The notes under the pieces: generated by a model
Databases searched by the model: none
Seen by the model: only the letters and a program-made list of their open reading frames with translations
What the model was told of the DNA's origin: nothing
Translations under genes and position numbers: made by a program
Part shown: piece after piece, positions 5,537-8,177 of the stretch
Position numbering within the stretch: position 1 is the stretch's first letter
How the letters are laid out: each line of letters begins with the position of its first letter
Assembly: GCA_002298165.1 (NCBI GenBank)
Contig: DBMI01000105.1
Coordinates: 183 to 8,359, forward strand
Direction: 5' to 3'
DNA length: 8,177 bases
Source of the DNA: Desulfarculales bacterium UBA702
GTDB taxonomy: Bacteria; Desulfobacterota; Syntrophobacteria; Syntrophobacterales; Syntrophobacteraceae

Positions 5537-6635
5537 TCTCGATATTTGCTTCAGGACAGAAGACTACGATTTCGAACTTCCTTCTGAACTGATAGCCCAG
5601 GCACCGGCATCCCGCAGAGAGCACTCGCGCCTCCTGGTTCTTGACCGCGATCGAAACTCAATGGAACATAACCGGTTCGACCGGATCGTGAATTTTTTCA
5701 ATCCGGGCGACCTGCTCGTCGTAAACGATACCCGAGTGGTTCGTGCACGGCTGATCGGCCGCAAAGACAGCGGCGGAAGGGTCGAACTCCTGGTCCTGGA
5801 TCCATTTAAGCCCATGGAAACCGCCCACGCTGAAGGCTACCTCTGCCTGGTTAAGGCGTCCAAGGGTGTAAAATCCGGCCGTTCGATACACTTCAAAGAT
5901 GGCACACGCGCGGAAGTCCTCGAAACAACAGGGACGGGTATGGCAGCGGTGAGATTTCACGCCGAGGTTGCCGAAAAGCCCGACGCCTTATCTCGGAATT
6001 GCCAAATATTCGATATGCTTGATAGAATAGGGCAGGTCCCACTTCCCCCCTATATCGAACGAAAGCCCGGGCCCTGCGCGGTGGACGATTTATCTTGCTA
6101 CCAGACCCAATTTGCGCGAAAACCCGGTGCGGTCGCCGCTCCAACCGCCGGACTCCATTTTTCGGCGGATCTTCTTGAAGCGCTCGAAGCCGCGGGGGTC
6201 GAGATCGCGGCCCTTACGCTCCATGTCGGCTACGGTACTTTCTCTCCGATACGCTGCGCGGATATCCGCGACCATCGGATGCACTCCGAGTACTTCGAAC
6301 TGAGCCCGGATACGGCGGAGGCCGTTATGCGGGCCAGGCGGGAAGGAAGGCGGGTGGTCGCAGTCGGTACGACCGTGGTCCGAACCCTTGAATGGGTGAT
6401 GGCGAGCACGGGAAAGGTGAGCGCCCTGTCAGGATTCTGTAATCATTACATTTATCCGGGCTACCGGTTCGAAGTGGTTGACCGGATGGTTACAAATTTC
6501 CACCTCCCCGCGTCGAGCCTCATCCTGTTAGTCTCGGCCTTCGCGGGTCGCGGGAAAATTCTGAATGCTTACGCCGAAGCCATCCGCCAAAAATACCGCT
6601 TCTTCAGCTACGGCGATGCGATGTTGATTTTATAG
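5526..6635 (+). CDS. queA: S-adenosylmethionine:tRNA ribosyltransferase-isomerase QueA
   Basis: This 369-residue cytoplasmic enzyme transfers and isomerises the ribose of S-adenosylmethionine onto preQ1 in tRNA, forming epoxyqueuosine. Family motifs run in order through the protein: ELPSELIAQAPASRREHSRL near the N-terminus, GDLLVVNDTRVVRARL, PTAGLHFS, LHVGYGTFSPIR, MHSEYFEL, VGTTVVRTLE, then YPGYRFEVVDRMVTNFHLP and LVSAFAG near the C-terminus. It is slightly longer than the usual 340-360 residues. The ATG at 5526 is chosen because family sequence begins shortly after it and it lies inside the preceding gene's end, giving an 11-base overlap. Only a close AGGA precedes the ATG, so translation is probably coupled to the DUF2065 gene. 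The open frame extends upstream to 5499, but that part is out-of-frame DUF2065 coding sequence. It lies before tgt, its pathway partner, on the same strand. Confidence 0.96.
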   Translation: MADDLDICFRTEDYDFELPSELIAQAPASRREHSRLLVLDRDRNSMEHNRFDRIVNFFNPGDLLVVNDTRVVRARLIGRKDSGGRVELLVLDPFKPMETAHAEGYLCLVKASKGVKSGRSIHFKDGTRAEVLETTGTGMAAVRFHAEVAEKPDALSRNCQIFDMLDRIGQVPLPPYIERKPGPCAVDDLSCYQTQFARKPGAVAAPTAGLHFSADLLEALEAAGVEIAALTLHVGYGTFSPIRCADIRDHRMHSEYFELSPDTAEAVMRARREGRRVVAVGTTVVRTLEWVMASTGKVSALSGFCNHYIYPGYRFEVVDRMVTNFHLPASSLILLVSAFAGRGKILNAYAEAIRQKYRFFSYGDAMLIL

Positions 6636-6673
6636 CCGAAGTTTTAATGAAAGATGGGAACAAAGGCGCACGA

Positions 6674-6701
6674 TTTGGCGCCATACCCCAGACTTTATAA
6701 T
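6674..6701 (+). promoter_or_regulatory. Probable promoter for tgt
   Basis: A perfect TATAAT lies at 6696-6701. Upstream are TTGGCG (6675-6680, 15-bp spacer) and TTTGGC (6674-6679, 16-bp spacer), both partial -35 matches. It lies in the gap after queA, 181 bp before the tgt start, giving a leader of about 175 nt. Strong -10, moderate -35. Confidence 0.45.
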
Positions 6702-6750
6702 GACTGCGCCATAACAGTTGTTGAAATTACTGCTGTATCGGAGCCCTCTT

Positions 6751-6779
6751 GCGCTTCGCGCCCGGATATGAATCCGGGC
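6751..6779. repeat. Tandem hairpins upstream of tgt, extragenic-palindrome type
   Basis: GCGC-TTC-GCGC (6751-6761) abuts a perfect 8-bp stem, GCCCGGAT (6760-6767) with ATCCGGGC (6772-6779), around a 4-nt ATGA loop. The second resembles a common dispersed palindrome of proteobacterial intergenic regions. TACCCTCTTTGTTTT follows, so a weak terminator role for queA is possible but the T-run is delayed. Confidence 0.55.
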
Positions 6780-6804
6780 TACCCTCTTTGTTTTATGGAT
6801 CTGG

Positions 6805-6823
6805 TGTCGGGGCTAATCCGACA
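6805..6823 (+). repeat. Short inverted repeat in the tgt leader
   Basis: TGTCGG (6805-6810) pairs with CCGACA (6818-6823) around a 7-nt loop. It lies inside the predicted tgt leader, 60 bp before the start codon. Function unknown; no match to a preQ1 riboswitch was recognised. Confidence 0.35.
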
Positions 6824-6834
6824 AAACTGGTAAT

Positions 6835-6870
6835 AACCCGTACCCCGCACACTCGCAACCTGTAACCCGC
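6835..6870 (+). repeat. Degenerate AACCCGY heptamer array directly before the tgt ribosome site
   Basis: Five consecutive units fit a degenerate AACCCG[T/C] pattern: 6835-6841, 6842-6848, 6849-6856 (one base longer), 6857-6863 and 6864-6870. The first and last are exact matches and the third is the most divergent. The array ends exactly where the tgt Shine-Dalgarno AAGGTG (6871-6876) begins. Confidence 0.45.
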
Positions 6871-6882
6871 AAGGTGCCTCAT

Positions 6883-8010
6883 ATGGATTTCAAGGTTTTG
6901 GCAAAAGATCCATCATCCAGTGCTCGCGCGGGCAGGTTTGTTACGGCTCACGGAGCTGTGGATACCCCCATTTTCATGCCGGTGGGGACAGCAGGGTCGG
7001 TCAAGAGCATATCGCCGGATGAGTTGGAGTCCCTTGGCGCGGAGATAATTCTCGGAAATACGTATCATCTATACCTTCGCCCGGGTGATGAAAGGATCGC
7101 GGGCCTGGGGGGCCTGCACAAGTTCATGGGCTGGAATGGGCCGATTCTTACCGACAGCGGCGGATTCCAGGTTTTCAGCCTGGCGAGAATCAACCAGATC
7201 GAGGAAGAGGGAGTTCGATTCCAATCACACATCGACGGCTCCCATCGCTTTATCACGCCCGAGATTTCCATTAAAATTCAGGAAAACCTCGGCTCCGACA
7301 TTATGATGTGCTTTGACGAATGCACGCCCTATCCGGTATCCCGCGAGTACGCGCTGGAGTCCATGGAGCGCACAGTGCGCTGGTCGAAGAGATCAAGGGA
7401 GGCGCGGAGCCAATCAGGCGGTGCACTTTTCGGAATCGTCCAGGGAAGCGTTTTTCTGGATCTTCGGGAGCGTTGCCTTGAGATGCTCGAAGAGATTGGC
7501 TTCGATGGGTATGCCATAGGCAGCTTATCCGTCGGAGAATCAAAAGAGGAGATGCTCTCGGTATTGCGCTCCGTTGCCCCAATGCTTCCAGAAACCCGCC
7601 CCCGCTATGTCATGGGCGTCGGAACGCCTGAGGATCTTGTGGAAGGCGTGCGGGCCGGGGTCGATATGTTCGACTGCGTTATGCCGACCCGGAATGCCAG
7701 GAACGGAATGCTCTTTACATCAAGGGGGGCGGTTCGCATAAAAAACAGCGCCTATGCCGATGATCCCGCACCCATCGATCCCGATTGCGGATGCTACACC
7801 TGCCGCCGCTTCTCACGCGCTTATCTTCGCCACCTTTTTGTCTGCGGCGAGCTTCTTTCATACCGGCTTAATACCCTGCATAACCTTCATTACTACCTGG
7901 ACCTGATGGCCCGGATGCGCTCGGCAATTATCGCCGGCACCTTCAGTGAGTGGAGTAAGGATTTCTACGAACTCCGGAGCATCAACGGAGGGGGTGAGGA
8001 TCCGGAATAG
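6883..8010 (+). CDS. tgt: tRNA-guanine transglycosylase (queuine tRNA-ribosyltransferase)
   Basis: This 375-residue enzyme exchanges guanine-34 for preQ1 in GUN-anticodon tRNAs (Asp, Asn, His, Tyr). D91 in DSGGFQVFSL and D264 in FDCVMPTRNARNG match the Zymomonas mobilis catalytic aspartates 102 and 280. The zinc site is C302, C304, C307 and H333, with the same spacing as Z. mobilis C318, C320, C323 and H349. Other motifs are GNTYHLYLRPG (58-68), FDECTPYP (144-151), VQGS (186-189) and GYAIGSLSVGE (209-219). The ATG at 6883 is preferred because AAGGTG lies six bases upstream; an in-frame GTG at 6874 would put that site in the coding region. A second TAG immediately follows the stop. It is separated from queA by 247 bp, probably with its own promoter, and is followed by tRNA-Pro. 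Confidence 0.97.
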   Translation: MDFKVLAKDPSSSARAGRFVTAHGAVDTPIFMPVGTAGSVKSISPDELESLGAEIILGNTYHLYLRPGDERIAGLGGLHKFMGWNGPILTDSGGFQVFSLARINQIEEEGVRFQSHIDGSHRFITPEISIKIQENLGSDIMMCFDECTPYPVSREYALESMERTVRWSKRSREARSQSGGALFGIVQGSVFLDLRERCLEMLEEIGFDGYAIGSLSVGESKEEMLSVLRSVAPMLPETRPRYVMGVGTPEDLVEGVRAGVDMFDCVMPTRNARNGMLFTSRGAVRIKNSAYADDPAPIDPDCGCYTCRRFSRAYLRHLFVCGELLSYRLNTLHNLHYYLDLMARMRSAIIAGTFSEWSKDFYELRSINGGGEDPE

Positions 8011-8058
8011 TAGCTCGTCCGAATTCTGCTCCGGCTGTATTGCTCCAACCAATTGGCC

Positions 8059-8087
8059 TTGACACTGCCTGCGAAGGGGTGTTAAGC
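8059..8087 (+). promoter_or_regulatory. Probable tRNA-Pro promoter
   Basis: A perfect -35 TTGACA (8059-8064) is followed after 17 bp by TTAAGC (8082-8087), a poor -10. Transcription would begin near 8094, just before the tRNA 5' end at 8099. The -35 match and the position support it; the -10 is the weak point. Confidence 0.5.
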
Positions 8088-8098
8088 TGAGAAATTGT

Positions 8099-8176
8099 CG
8101 GGACGTGGCGCAGCCTGGTTAGCGCGCTTGCTTGGGGTGCAAGAGGCCGGAGGTTCAATTCCTCTCGTCCCGACCA
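8099..8176 (+). tRNA. tRNA-Pro (anticodon GGG)
   Basis: This is a complete 78-nt tRNA with the 3' CCA encoded (8174-8176). The acceptor arms CGGGACG (8099-8105) and CGTCCCG (8166-8172) pair perfectly, with discriminator A8173. The anticodon stem is CTTGC/GCAAG around the 7-nt loop TTGGGGT, giving anticodon GGG. The T-arm is GAGG-TTCAATT-CCTC. It reads CCC and CCU proline codons. Confidence 0.97.
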
Positions 8177-8177
8177 T

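Noticed and set aside
6702..6882. preQ1 riboswitch before tgt
   Set aside because: The leader is structured, but I do not see the small pseudoknot aptamer of known preQ1 classes.

Overview
The window looks like a chromosomal segment of an anaerobic, selenocysteine-using bacterium, most plausibly a deltaproteobacterium (Desulfobacterota, e.g. the syntrophic or sulfate-reducing lineages). This is inferred from moderately GC-rich codon use, HdrA- and HdrD-like heterodisulfide reductase genes with a hydrogenase maturation protease, a PilZ protein and a corrinoid adenosyltransferase. No rRNA or other species marker is present, so the assignment is an inference.

Left third (1-2080, all minus strand): a compact operon, read right to left. 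It holds a hydrogenase maturation protease (1580-2080), a long HdrD-like iron-sulfur protein (117-1583) and the first 38 codons of HdrA (1-116). The junctions are a 4-base ATGA overlap and a TAG stop directly abutting ATG. The HdrD-like gene is the main discovery. Conventional reading splits it into two ORFs at an in-frame TGA (657-659). The frame continues unbroken beyond it, the TGA falls where relatives carry Cys in a Pro-Glu-Cys-Gly-His-type motif, and a perfect 8-bp hairpin with a GUA loop lies 23 nt downstream. I read it as one 488-residue selenoprotein with Sec309. It also carries an N-terminal excisionase/MerR-like helix-turn-helix fused to a two-cluster ferredoxin domain and a CCG domain.

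2081-2915 is an 835-bp stretch with no convincing gene. It contains a possible promoter overlapped by four TTGTGCA-type repeats, a weak terminator-like hairpin and a perfect 12-bp inverted repeat resembling dispersed extragenic palindromes.

Middle (2916-5128, minus strand): alanine racemase (alr), then 32 bp later a PduO-type ATP:cob(I)alamin adenosyltransferase, then, after a 164-bp gap, a small PilZ-domain protein. These supply D-alanine for peptidoglycan, make adenosylcobalamin, and probably sense cyclic-di-GMP.

Right (5336-8176, plus strand): a small two-helix DUF2065 membrane protein overlaps queA. After a 247-bp palindrome-rich intergenic region comes tgt. QueA and Tgt catalyse two steps of queuosine synthesis: Tgt inserts preQ1 at the tRNA wobble position and QueA then converts it to epoxyqueuosine. 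The window ends in a complete tRNA-Pro(GGG) with encoded CCA, preceded by a consensus -35 box.
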